From: Tsukamurella sp. 1534
GTDB lineage: Bacteria; Actinomycetota; Actinomycetes; Mycobacteriales; Mycobacteriaceae
Assembly: GCF_000312385.1 (NCBI RefSeq)
Contig: NZ_HE997626.1
Coordinates: 1,538,711 to 1,602,710, forward strand
Direction of reading: 5' to 3'
Length of the DNA stretch: 64,000 nucleotides
The notes beneath the pieces are model-generated. The model ran no database searches and was not told the origin of the DNA. It worked only from the letters and a program-made list of their open reading frames with translations. Positions within the stretch are counted from its first letter, which is position 1, and the number at the start of each line of letters is the position of its first letter. This document shows, piece by piece, positions 16,642-26,258 of the stretch. The position numbers were made by a program, and so were the translations under genes.

Positions 16642-18357
16642 ATGGCCGGGACGGCATCGACGGATTCGGCGGAGTTCCGCCCGGACGCGATCGTGGTGGG
16701 GGCCGGGCTCGCGGGCCTCGTCGCCGCGTACGAGCTCTCGCGCGTGGGGCGCCGGGTGCTGATCCTGGACCAGGAGAACCGCAACAACCTCGGCGGCCAG
16801 GCGTTCTGGAGCCTCGGCGGGCTGTTCCTCGTCGACTCGCCGGAGCAGCGCCGGCTCGGCATCAAGGATTCGTACGAGCTCGCGCTGCAGGATTGGATGG
16901 GCTCCGCGGGGTTCGACCGCGAGGAGGATCTCTGGCCCCGCCGCTGGGCGAAGGCCTACGTCGAATTCGCGACCCACCGCAAGCGGGACTACCTCCGCCG
17001 GCTCGGGCTCGGGATCACGCCGGTGGTGGGGTGGGCAGAGCGCGGCGGCGGCGCCGCCGACGGACACGGCAACTCGGTGCCCCGCTTCCACCTCACCTGG
17101 GGCACCGGGCCCGAGGTGGTCCGCGTGTTCCGGGAGCCGGTGGAGCGTGCCGAGCGCAGCGGATCGGTGCGCTTCGCGTTCCGGCACCGCGTGGACGAAC
17201 TGCTCCGCGACGGCGACGGCGCGATCGTCGGGGTGCGCGGAGCCGTCCTCGAGCCCACGGACCTCGATCGGGGCGTCGCCAGCTCGCGGGAGACCGTGGG
17301 CGGCTTCGAGTTCCGCGCACCCGCGGTCCTGGTCACCTCGGGCGGCATCGGCCACGACTTCGACCTCATGCGCAAGTACTGGCCGGCCGAGCGGCTGGGG
17401 CCGTTCCCGGAGACGATGATCGCGGGCGTTCCCGCGCACGTGGACGGCCGGATGCTGGGGATCTCGGAGGCGGCGGGCGCGAACATCGTCAACCGCGACC
17501 GCGTGTGGGCCTACACCGAGGGCATCCACAACTGGGACCCGATCTGGCCGAAGCACGCCATCCGCATCATCCCCGGCCCGTCGTCGCTGTGGTTCGACGC
17601 GAACGGAAACCGCTTCCGTGCGCCGAACTTCCCGGGTTTCGACACCAATTCCACGATGAAGGCGATCCTCGACACCGGCTACGACTACTCGTGGTTCGTG
17701 CTCACGGAGACGATCATCGAGAAGGAGTTCGCGCTCTCCGGCTCCGAGCAGAACCCGGACATCACGGAGAAGGACGTCAAGCTCGCGCTGGGCAGGGTGA
17801 AATCCAAGGGTGCGCCCGGCCCCGTGGAGGCCTTCAAGCAGCACGGCGAGGACTTCGTCGTGGCGGACACGCTCGCCGAGCTCGTCGAGGGCATGAACAG
17901 GATCGGGCGCGGCGGCCACGTCGACGAGGAGCACCTGCGGCGGCAGATCGAGGCGCGCGACCGGGAGATCGCCAACCCGTTCAGCAAGGACGCCCAGCTG
18001 CAGGCGATGAGCAACGCCCGGAACTACCTGGGCGACAAGGTGGTGCGGGTCGCGAAACCGCACCGCATCCTCGATCCCGAGCACGGGCCGCTGATCGCCG
18101 TCCGGCTGAACATCCTCTCCCGCAAGACGCTCGGCGGGCTCGAGACGGATCTCTCGGCGCGGGTCCTGGGGCCCGACGGTGCGCCCGTTCCCGGCCTGTA
18201 CGCCGCGGGCGAGGTCGCCGGCTTCGGAGGCGGCGGGGTACACGGGTACAACGCCCTCGAGGGCACCTTCCTCGGCGGCTGCATCTTCTCCGGGATGACC
18301 GCGGGGCGCGCCGCCGCCGCGGCGACCGGGATCACGACGACGGAGGGACAGGCATGA
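16642..18357 (+). CDS. FAD-binding dehydrogenase of the fumarate reductase/KstD superfamily
   Basis: A 571-residue flavoprotein. The N-terminal dinucleotide fold is AIVVGAGLAGLVAAYELSRV followed by NNLGGQAFWSLGGLFLV. The C-terminal FAD-contact region reads PGLYAAGEVAGFGGGGVHGY then NALEGTFLGGCIFSG. This is the layout of 3-ketosteroid dehydrogenase and fumarate reductase relatives; the family is annotated simply as FAD-binding dehydrogenase in mycobacteria. Substrate unknown, perhaps a steroid or other hydrophobic ketone. ATG 16642 is used; GTG 16636 is possible. Its stop overlaps the SDR start (ATGA), so they form one operon under the divergent TetR. Confidence 0.8.
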   Translation: MAGTASTDSAEFRPDAIVVGAGLAGLVAAYELSRVGRRVLILDQENRNNLGGQAFWSLGGLFLVDSPEQRRLGIKDSYELALQDWMGSAGFDREEDLWPRRWAKAYVEFATHRKRDYLRRLGLGITPVVGWAERGGGAADGHGNSVPRFHLTWGTGPEVVRVFREPVERAERSGSVRFAFRHRVDELLRDGDGAIVGVRGAVLEPTDLDRGVASSRETVGGFEFRAPAVLVTSGGIGHDFDLMRKYWPAERLGPFPETMIAGVPAHVDGRMLGISEAAGANIVNRDRVWAYTEGIHNWDPIWPKHAIRIIPGPSSLWFDANGNRFRAPNFPGFDTNSTMKAILDTGYDYSWFVLTETIIEKEFALSGSEQNPDITEKDVKLALGRVKSKGAPGPVEAFKQHGEDFVVADTLAELVEGMNRIGRGGHVDEEHLRRQIEARDREIANPFSKDAQLQAMSNARNYLGDKVVRVAKPHRILDPEHGPLIAVRLNILSRKTLGGLETDLSARVLGPDGAPVPGLYAAGEVAGFGGGGVHGYNALEGTFLGGCIFSGMTAGRAAAAATGITTTEGQA

Positions 18358-19160
18358 ACGGGCGTACCGCGCTGGTGACCGGCGCATCGTCGGGCATCGG
18401 CTACGAGGTGGCGAAGGCACTGGCGGCCAAGGGATACCGGGTTCTCGGCACCAGTCGCGACCCCGGCACGATCCCTGCGGACAAGCGGATCGCGGGCGTG
18501 GAGTACCTTGCGCTGGACCTCGCCGACCGGGACTCGATCGCCGCCTGCGCCGCGGCGGCCGGCGACGTGGACGTGGTGGTCAACAACGCGGGCGAGAGCC
18601 AGTCCGGTCCGCTCGAGGAGCTGCCCGCCGATGCCGTGGACCGGCTGTTCCAGACCAACGTGTTCGGGGCGGTCCAGCTCACCCAGAGGCTCCTGCCGGG
18701 CATGCGCTCGCGCGGCCACGGCCGGGTGATCATGGTGGGCTCCATGCTCGCGAGTTTCCCCCTGGCGTATCGCGGCTCGTACGTCGCCGCCAAGGCCGCG
18801 CTCAAGGGCTTCGCGTCCGCGGCGCGGCAGGAGTTGTCGCCGTTCGGTGTCTGGGTGTCCACCGTCGAGCCGGGATCGATCGCCACCGGGATAGGGGAGC
18901 GGCGCACGAAGTACGTCGCCGAGGACTCGGTGTACCGCAAGGACTTCGACACCATGATCGAGAACCTCGACGCGAACGAGAAGGCGGGGATCGCGCCGCA
19001 GAAGGTGGCCTCGGTGATCGTCGCGGCGATCGAGGCGGGCAAGCCCCGCGAGTTCTACGCGGTGGGCAGCAACGCCCCGCTCGTGTTCCTGCTCAAGCGT
19101 CTCGTCCCCGTCGAGGTGGTCTCCTCCATCGTCGCCCGCAAGCACGGACTCAGGCGGTAG
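18354..19160 (+). CDS. SDR family NAD(P)-dependent oxidoreductase
   Basis: A 268-residue classical short-chain dehydrogenase: cofactor motif TGASSGIG near residue 10, NNAG near residue 80, catalytic Ser in MVGSMLA and the active-site YVAAK. The C-terminus VSSIVARKHGLRR is basic, as in reductases acting on acyl or steroid substrates. The ATG overlaps the dehydrogenase stop by 4 bp, so the two enzymes are made together and probably act on one pathway, for example successive oxidation steps on a ring ketone/alcohol (inference). The 3' end overlaps the convergent MocR gene by 11 bp. Confidence 0.85.
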   Translation: MNGRTALVTGASSGIGYEVAKALAAKGYRVLGTSRDPGTIPADKRIAGVEYLALDLADRDSIAACAAAAGDVDVVVNNAGESQSGPLEELPADAVDRLFQTNVFGAVQLTQRLLPGMRSRGHGRVIMVGSMLASFPLAYRGSYVAAKAALKGFASAARQELSPFGVWVSTVEPGSIATGIGERRTKYVAEDSVYRKDFDTMIENLDANEKAGIAPQKVASVIVAAIEAGKPREFYAVGSNAPLVFLLKRLVPVEVVSSIVARKHGLRR

Positions 19161-20568
19161 CGGGCTCGGAGAGGGCGGAGCCGAGGATGCGGGCCGCCTC
19201 CTCGAACCGCTCCGGCTGCGGGCCGGCGTACGCCAGGCGCAGGTGGTTCGCCGTGGGCTCCGCGGGGAACCACTCGTCGCCGGCACCCACGATCAGGCCG
19301 TCCCGTCGGCACCGCTCCACGACGGCGGCGAGATCCGCGTCGTCGGGCAGCCGCGCCCACAGCGCGAGTCCGCCGCGCGGCACCGCCTCGATCGTGGCCG
19401 TGGGCGCGTGCTCCCGCAGCGATCGCAGCAGCAGGTCGCGGCGCTCGCCGAGCTGTCGGCCCACGCGCCGCACGTGCGAGCGCCACGCCGGTTGCGTCAC
19501 CACGTCGAGCGCGACGGACTGCAGGATCCCGCTGACGTACATCGAATCCGCCTGGGTGTCGGCGAGGATCCGGTCCCGGGCGGGCCCCCGGGCCACGATC
19601 GCCGCGACCCGCACGACCGGCGCGACGGACTTGCTCAGCGAGCGGATGTACACCACGTGGCCGGACCCGTCCCGGGTGGCGAGGGGCACCGGATCGGCGT
19701 CGATGCCGAAGTCCTTGGCGTAGTCGTCCTCGATGACGAACGCGCCGGCGGCGCGCACCACCTCGAGCACGCGCTCCGCCCGGTTGGCGTCCCAGCGGGC
19801 TCCGGTCGGGCTCGCGAACGTGGGCTGCGCGTAGAACGCGCGCGCCCCGGTCTCCGCCAGGATCCGTTCCAGCACGGCGGGATCGGGGCCCGACGGTCCG
19901 CTGGGCACCGGCACCATCTGCACGCCCGCCTGTCGCGCGGCGAGGATGGCGCCCCAGTACGTGGGCGATTCCACGAGGAGCGGGCGGCCCGCCCCGACGA
20001 GTGCCCGGAACGCCGTGAGCAACCCGCTCTGGCTGCCGGGCGTCACCACCACGTCGCGTGCGGCCGCGGGGGTGGTGCCCGCGGGCGTCGCGGCCTCGAG
20101 CTCGGCCGCGAACCAGGAGCGGAGCTCGGGCAGCCCGGCCGTGGGCGGCCTGCCGAGCAGCGCCTCGCCCCGGGCGGCGCGCGCGAACGCGGCACGGACC
20201 AGGCGCTCCGGCAACAGTTCCCGGTCCGGATAGCCGGAATGCAGGCCGATGGCGTCGCCGTCGGCGGTCTGCAGCGCGGAGGGGTGCGACGGTGCGCGGC
20301 GCCCCTGCACCCCGAGAGCCGCCGTCTGCCAGCCGAAGTCGACCGGGCTCGCGACCCGGGTCCCGCGGACGAAGGTGCCGACGCCGGGCCGGCTCTCGAC
20401 CACGCCCTGGGCGGTGAGGGCGCGCAGCGCCCGCTGCACCGTCACCGGGCTCACCCGGTGTTCCGCGACCAGGCTGCGCGTGGACGGCAGCTTCGCTCCG
20501 GGCGGGGAGGTGGCGATCCACGCCCGCAGGGCTGTCGCGAGCCGAGCGCCACTGCTATCGTCAGACAT
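19150..20568 (-). CDS. MocR-type regulator: GntR HTH fused to PLP aminotransferase-like domain
   Basis: A 472-residue MocR/PdxR regulator. The N-terminal GntR winged helix (LPSTRSLVAEHRVSPVTVQR then ALRALTAQGVVESRPGVGTFV) is followed by a fold-type I aminotransferase domain. The PLP lysine is in YIRSLSKSVAPVVRV, and FVIEDDYAKDFG carries the Asp that binds the pyridine nitrogen. These regulators sense PLP or amino-acid/PLP adducts. The divergent neighbour is an EamA transporter. The two start codons share the tetranucleotide CATG and sit inside a perfect palindrome, so self-regulation together with the transporter is very likely. Confidence 0.9.
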   Translation of the reverse strand: MSDDSSGARLATALRAWIATSPPGAKLPSTRSLVAEHRVSPVTVQRALRALTAQGVVESRPGVGTFVRGTRVASPVDFGWQTAALGVQGRRAPSHPSALQTADGDAIGLHSGYPDRELLPERLVRAAFARAARGEALLGRPPTAGLPELRSWFAAELEAATPAGTTPAAARDVVVTPGSQSGLLTAFRALVGAGRPLLVESPTYWGAILAARQAGVQMVPVPSGPSGPDPAVLERILAETGARAFYAQPTFASPTGARWDANRAERVLEVVRAAGAFVIEDDYAKDFGIDADPVPLATRDGSGHVVYIRSLSKSVAPVVRVAAIVARGPARDRILADTQADSMYVSGILQSVALDVVTQPAWRSHVRRVGRQLGERRDLLLRSLREHAPTATIEAVPRGGLALWARLPDDADLAAVVERCRRDGLIVGAGDEWFPAEPTANHLRLAYAGPQPERFEEAARILGSALSEPATA

Positions 20569-20584
20569 GAACCACTACGATAGC
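20554..20584. promoter_or_regulatory. Palindromic operator spanning two overlapping divergent start codons
   Basis: GCTATCGT at 20554-20561 and ACGATAGC at 20577-20584 form a perfect 8-bp inverted repeat with a 15-bp spacer. The centre contains CATG (20566-20569), which is the ATG of MocR on the minus strand and the ATG of the transporter on the plus strand. The repeat arms contain TATCGT on each outgoing strand, a TANNNT -10 placed 5 nt (plus) and 8 nt (minus) before the ATG. Both mRNAs are probably leaderless, and a bound MocR dimer would block both promoters. Confidence 0.65.
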
Positions 20585-21532
20585 GCTACTCTCTCTGAGG
20601 CGCGACCGATACCGCCGAATCGCTCCCGGTCCGGATTGCTGTGGGGCTTCCTCGGCGTGCTCGCCTTCTCGTTCACCGTCCCGTTCACGCGGGTCGCGGT
20701 GATGGACGGGGGCCTGCCGCCGCTGTTCGTGGGGGCCGGGCGCGCCGTCGTCGCCGCGGCGCTCGCGGCGGTGGCGCTGGTGGTCACCCGGCAGGCGCTA
20801 CCGCGCGGGGGTCAGTGGATCCGCGTCGCCGTCGTCGCCCTCGGGGTGGTGATCGGCTTCCCCGTGCTGACCTCCTTCGCACTCACCACCGCCTCCGCCT
20901 CGCACGCGGCCGTCGTGATCGCCGTGCTCCCCGCGGCGACCGCCGTCGCCGCGGTACGGCGGGCCGGGGAGCGGCCCCCGCCGGCGTTCTGGGTGGCGGC
21001 GGCGCTCGGCGCGGTGTGCGCGGTCGGCTTCGCCGCGGTCCAGGGCGGGGGAGTCGGTGCCGTCCGGCCGGCCGACCTGCTGCTGTTCGGCGCCGTGATC
21101 GCGGCCGCGATCGGGTACGCCGAGGGAGGTCTCCTCGCGCGCGAGCTCGGTGCGTGGCAGACGATCTCGTGGGCTCTCGTCGTATCGGCGCCGGTGATGG
21201 TGCTCCTCACGGCGGTCGCGGCGCGCGACGGACTGCCATCGGGAACGACGGCGGGCTGGGCCGCCTTCGCCTATCTCGGCGTCGTGAGCATGTATCTCGG
21301 GTTCTTCGCGTGGTACCGCGGGCTCGCGATCGGACCGATGACCACCGTGAGCCAGGTGCAGCTGACGCAGCCCGTGCTGGGGATGGACTGGGCGGCAGTG
21401 CTACTCGGCGAGCACATCGGATGGCCGACGGTACTGGGAGGTCTCGTGGTCGTCGCCTGCGCGGCGATCGCCGTGCGTTCGCGCAGCGCGGGGCCGGGCG
21501 TCACCGCAGCCGCAGCAGGTCGCCGACGGTGA
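20567..21532 (+). CDS. EamA family (DMT) transporter, probable MocR target
   Basis: A 321-residue membrane protein with about ten hydrophobic helices in two EamA repeats (GLLWGFLGVLAFSFTVPFTR ... SHAAVVIAVLPAATAVAAV ... AAFAYLGVVSMYLGFFAWYRGLA ... QLTQPVLGMDWAAVLLGEHIG). Substrate unknown; beside a MocR regulator a role in moving an amino acid or vitamin-like compound is plausible. The start ATG at 20567 overlaps the MocR start; the alternative is a TTG near 20637 with no ribosome site. The 3' end overlaps the convergent polysaccharide deacetylase gene by 32 bp. Confidence 0.82.
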   Translation: MNHYDSATLSEARPIPPNRSRSGLLWGFLGVLAFSFTVPFTRVAVMDGGLPPLFVGAGRAVVAAALAAVALVVTRQALPRGGQWIRVAVVALGVVIGFPVLTSFALTTASASHAAVVIAVLPAATAVAAVRRAGERPPPAFWVAAALGAVCAVGFAAVQGGGVGAVRPADLLLFGAVIAAAIGYAEGGLLARELGAWQTISWALVVSAPVMVLLTAVAARDGLPSGTTAGWAAFAYLGVVSMYLGFFAWYRGLAIGPMTTVSQVQLTQPVLGMDWAAVLLGEHIGWPTVLGGLVVVACAAIAVRSRSAGPGVTAAAAGRRR

Positions 21533-22223
21533 CGAAGCGGTATCCGTCCGCCCGGAGCCGGTCGACGATCCTCGGGAGGGCCTCGCGGTCGGCGCGACAT
21601 CCCTCCTCGCAGAACGGATGCAGGAGCACGATCGAACCCGGGCGAACACCGTCCAGCGTGTACCGCTCGATCGCGGCCGCGTCGCCGGCGTGGAACGTGT
21701 CCGGCTCCACGTCCCAGGTCACCGTCGTCGTACCGCGACGCGACAGTTCCCAGGGGAGCCCGAGGAGCTTCTTGCCGTTGGGCGGCCGGAAGGTGATGGC
21801 GCCGGAGTACCCGGCCTCTCGGATCCGGGCGTCGGTGCGGTCCAGCTGATCGCGGACGTAGCCGGGAGTCTCGTGGGTGCCCAGCATTCTCCGGTGGTCG
21901 TAGGTGTGGTTCCCGAGCTCGTGGCCGGCCCCGACGATCCGCCGGCCGAGGTCCGGGCGCTCTTCGAGGTTCCGCCCGATCGCGTAGAACGTGGCCGGAA
22001 CGCGCGCGGCCGCGAGCACGTCGAGGACCTCGGCGGTGCGCTCGGTGGGGGCGTCGTCGAACGTGAGCGCGACGACGCGCTGGTCCGTCTCGACCCGGTT
22101 CACGATCTCGCCGAAGAACTGGAACGATCGCGACTTGCTCACGGCCAGAAGGCCGTACAGCAGCGCGAGGACGCACGCGATCACCAGCGGAACGGCTACG
22201 AGGACCCTGCCGCGACGCGTCAT
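21501..22223 (-). CDS. Polysaccharide deacetylase (NodB, CE4) membrane-anchored enzyme
   Basis: A 240-residue carbohydrate esterase 4 protein that removes acetyl groups from GlcNAc or MurNAc polymers, probably at the cell surface. One N-terminal helix (VLVAVPLVIACVLALLYGLLAV) anchors it. All NodB motifs are present: TFDD (catalytic base and metal Asp), the H-x3-H metal site in GNHTYDH, FRPPNG, TWDVEPDTF and IVLLHPF. The ATG at 22223 overlaps the stop of the upstream TetR gene (ATGA), so they are one operon. Substrate (peptidoglycan or other glycan) not decided by sequence. Confidence 0.88.
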   Translation of the reverse strand: MTRRGRVLVAVPLVIACVLALLYGLLAVSKSRSFQFFGEIVNRVETDQRVVALTFDDAPTERTAEVLDVLAAARVPATFYAIGRNLEERPDLGRRIVGAGHELGNHTYDHRRMLGTHETPGYVRDQLDRTDARIREAGYSGAITFRPPNGKKLLGLPWELSRRGTTTVTWDVEPDTFHAGDAAAIERYTLDGVRPGSIVLLHPFCEEGCRADREALPRIVDRLRADGYRFVTVGDLLRLR

Positions 22224-22840
22224 CCGGCGCACGGCGGCACCCCGTCGACGGTGCGCGCCCGGAGCAGGGCGTCCGCGTGCCCGGCCATCGCCCGGCCGGC
22301 CGCGTGGAGCGGCGCGGTCGAGCGCAGCGTACGGCTGAGGATGAACGCGCCCTCCAGGGACGAGAGGACGGCGAGCGTGAACCGATCGGCGTCGTCCGGG
22401 GCGAGCCCGCGGGCCCGGAAGTACCGGGCCCCGCCGGCGCTCCACGCCGTCATCACCTCGGCCGCGACCTCACGCAACCGGGGCTCGCTGTCCGCGATCT
22501 CGCCCGCGACGGTGCCCACCGGGCACATGTTGATCCACCCCGTGCCCTCGATCTGCTCGGCGGCGGCCTCGAACGCGGCGGCGACCGCCGCGGGGAGGTT
22601 CGGCTCCTGGTCCAGCAGCATGGGCAGCAGCTCCATGTAGGCCGCGCCCGATGTGCTGAGGGCCGCGGCGGCGACGTCGGGCTTCCCGTTCGGGAAGTGG
22701 TGGTACATCGACCCGACCGTGACTCCCGCGCTCGCGGTGAGTTCTTTGACCGACGTGCCCGCATAGCCCCTCCGGCGCAGGCACTCGGTCATCGCGGCGA
22801 CCAATCGGTCGCGCGTGGTGGTTGACGTGCTCCCTTCCAT
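22220..22840 (-). CDS. TetR family transcriptional regulator (LmrA/YxaF-like)
   Basis: A 206-residue regulator. N-terminal HTH: TRDRLVAAMTECLRRRGYAG then TSVKELTASAGVTVGSMYHHFPNGKPD. The C-terminal domain is of the LmrA/YxaF type, with WINMCPVGTVAGEIADSEP in the usual place. It is divergent from an alpha/beta hydrolase gene, and two overlapping palindromic sites lie between them. It is translationally coupled to the polysaccharide deacetylase downstream. Likely represses itself and the hydrolase. Ligand unknown. Confidence 0.88.
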   Translation of the reverse strand: MEGSTSTTTRDRLVAAMTECLRRRGYAGTSVKELTASAGVTVGSMYHHFPNGKPDVAAAALSTSGAAYMELLPMLLDQEPNLPAAVAAAFEAAAEQIEGTGWINMCPVGTVAGEIADSEPRLREVAAEVMTAWSAGGARYFRARGLAPDDADRFTLAVLSSLEGAFILSRTLRSTAPLHAAGRAMAGHADALLRARTVDGVPPCAG

Positions 22841-22850
22841 GGCCCTAGCC

Positions 22851-22880
22851 TAGAGCAAACATTCTAGAACGAGCATTCTA
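22851..22880. promoter_or_regulatory. Two overlapping TetR operators TAGAN-N6-TTCTA
   Basis: Two 16-bp sites overlap by two bases: TAGAGCAAACATTCTA (22851-22866) and TAGAACGAGCATTCTA (22865-22880). Each is an inverted repeat TAGA(A/G)-N6-TTCTA; the second is perfect. Their centres are 14 bp apart. They sit between tetR and the hydrolase gene and run up to its ribosome site AGGAGG, so a repressor there would also block the start of transcription. Confidence 0.6.
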
Positions 22881-22893
22881 GGAGGTGGTGGCC

Positions 22894-23718
22894 GTGCCCA
22901 CCGTCGATCTTCCCGCCGGACGCGTGCACTACGCCGATGCGGGGGACGGCCCGCCGGTCGTGCTCCTGCACGGCCTGCTCATGAACCGCACCGTGTGGGA
23001 CCCGGTGATGGACCTGCTGCCCGACGGGTTCCGCTGGATCCGCCCGGACCTGCCGCTGGGCTCCCATCCCGAGCCGCTCCGGGCCGACGCCGACCTGAGC
23101 ATGCGCGGTCTCAACGCGCTGATAGCCGACTTCCTCGCGGCCCTCGACCTGCGGGACGTGACGCTGGTGCACAGCGACTGGGGCGGGGGACTGTTCCTCA
23201 CCGCCTACGGGCTGGATGAGCGGGTCGGCCGGATCGTCGCCCTGCCGTGCGAGGCCTTCGACAACTTCCCGCCCGGGCTCCCGGGGAAGACCGCGACCGT
23301 CGTCGCGTGGATACCCGGCGCCCTCTCCCTGGGGCTGCGCCAGATGCGGATCCCGTGGATCATGCGGCTGCCCCTGCTGTTCGGCCACATGGCCCGCCGC
23401 CCGCTGCCGGCGGAGCTCGTACGCGGATGGACGGAACCCGGTATCCGGCAGCGGGGTGTGCGGCGGGATCTGCTCAAGTACGCCCGCTCCCGCCGCCGCG
23501 ACCTGATCGCGAACACGGAGGCGCTGAGGAGGTTCGGCGGAGACGCGCTGATCCTGTGGTCCTCCGCGGGCAGGGTGATGCCCCGCGAACACGGCCGCAT
23601 GCTGGCGGACCTCATCCCGAACGCGCGCCTCGTCGAAGTCGACGACGCCTACGTCCTCTCGATGCTCGACCAGCCCCGCACTGTCGCAGCCGAACTCGCG
23701 GGCTTCCTCACGCGCTGA
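22894..23718 (+). CDS. Alpha/beta hydrolase of the haloalkane dehalogenase/epoxide hydrolase class, with atypical catalytic residues
   Basis: A 274-residue alpha/beta-hydrolase fold protein. The oxyanion-hole motif is VVLLHGLLMN; the nucleophile elbow reads VHSDWGGG with Asp as nucleophile, as in dehalogenases and epoxide hydrolases. The usual acid (WgedD) reads WSSAGRVMP and the usual catalytic His near the C-terminus is replaced: VEVDDAYVLSMLDQP. So two members of the triad seem absent. It is divergent from TetR with tandem operators between. GTG 22894 is chosen for its 8-nt distance from AGGAGG; GTGs at 22885 and 22888 are too close. Activity uncertain. Confidence 0.75.
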   Translation: MPTVDLPAGRVHYADAGDGPPVVLLHGLLMNRTVWDPVMDLLPDGFRWIRPDLPLGSHPEPLRADADLSMRGLNALIADFLAALDLRDVTLVHSDWGGGLFLTAYGLDERVGRIVALPCEAFDNFPPGLPGKTATVVAWIPGALSLGLRQMRIPWIMRLPLLFGHMARRPLPAELVRGWTEPGIRQRGVRRDLLKYARSRRRDLIANTEALRRFGGDALILWSSAGRVMPREHGRMLADLIPNARLVEVDDAYVLSMLDQPRTVAAELAGFLTR

Positions 23719-23740
23719 CCGTCGCCGCATTCCCTAGCGG

Positions 23741-23822
23741 GACGCGTTCTCCCCAGGCGCAGCGCTTCTCCCCATGTCCGCGGACATGGGGAGGAACGCC
23801 GGGGCCTGGGGAGAGGCGCTCC
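23741..23822. repeat. Nested palindrome with four copies of CTCCCCA/TGGGGAG between convergent genes
   Basis: The core is a perfect 26-bp palindrome at 23768-23793: CTCCCCATGTCCG followed by its exact reverse complement. Outside it lie CTCCCCAGGC (23749-23758) and GCCTGGGGAG (23804-23813), an outer inverted pair. On the left, the outer and inner copies read GCGTTCTCCCCA and GCGCTTCTCCCCA, so each arm also contains a direct repeat. No T-run follows. It lies between the hydrolase stop and the leuA stop, so it could be a bidirectional terminator, but the repeat structure is richer than a simple hairpin. Confidence 0.65.
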
Positions 23823-23852
23823 CTCTAGGGCGGCGACGGGGTTGGTGGGCGG

Positions 23853-26258
<2,406 letters not shown>

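Noticed and set aside
16581-19160. An 859-residue frame apparently fusing an Arg-rich N-terminus to the SDR
   Set aside because: The first part is the shifted frame of the flavin dehydrogenase; the SDR starts at ATG 18354 in a 4-bp overlap.
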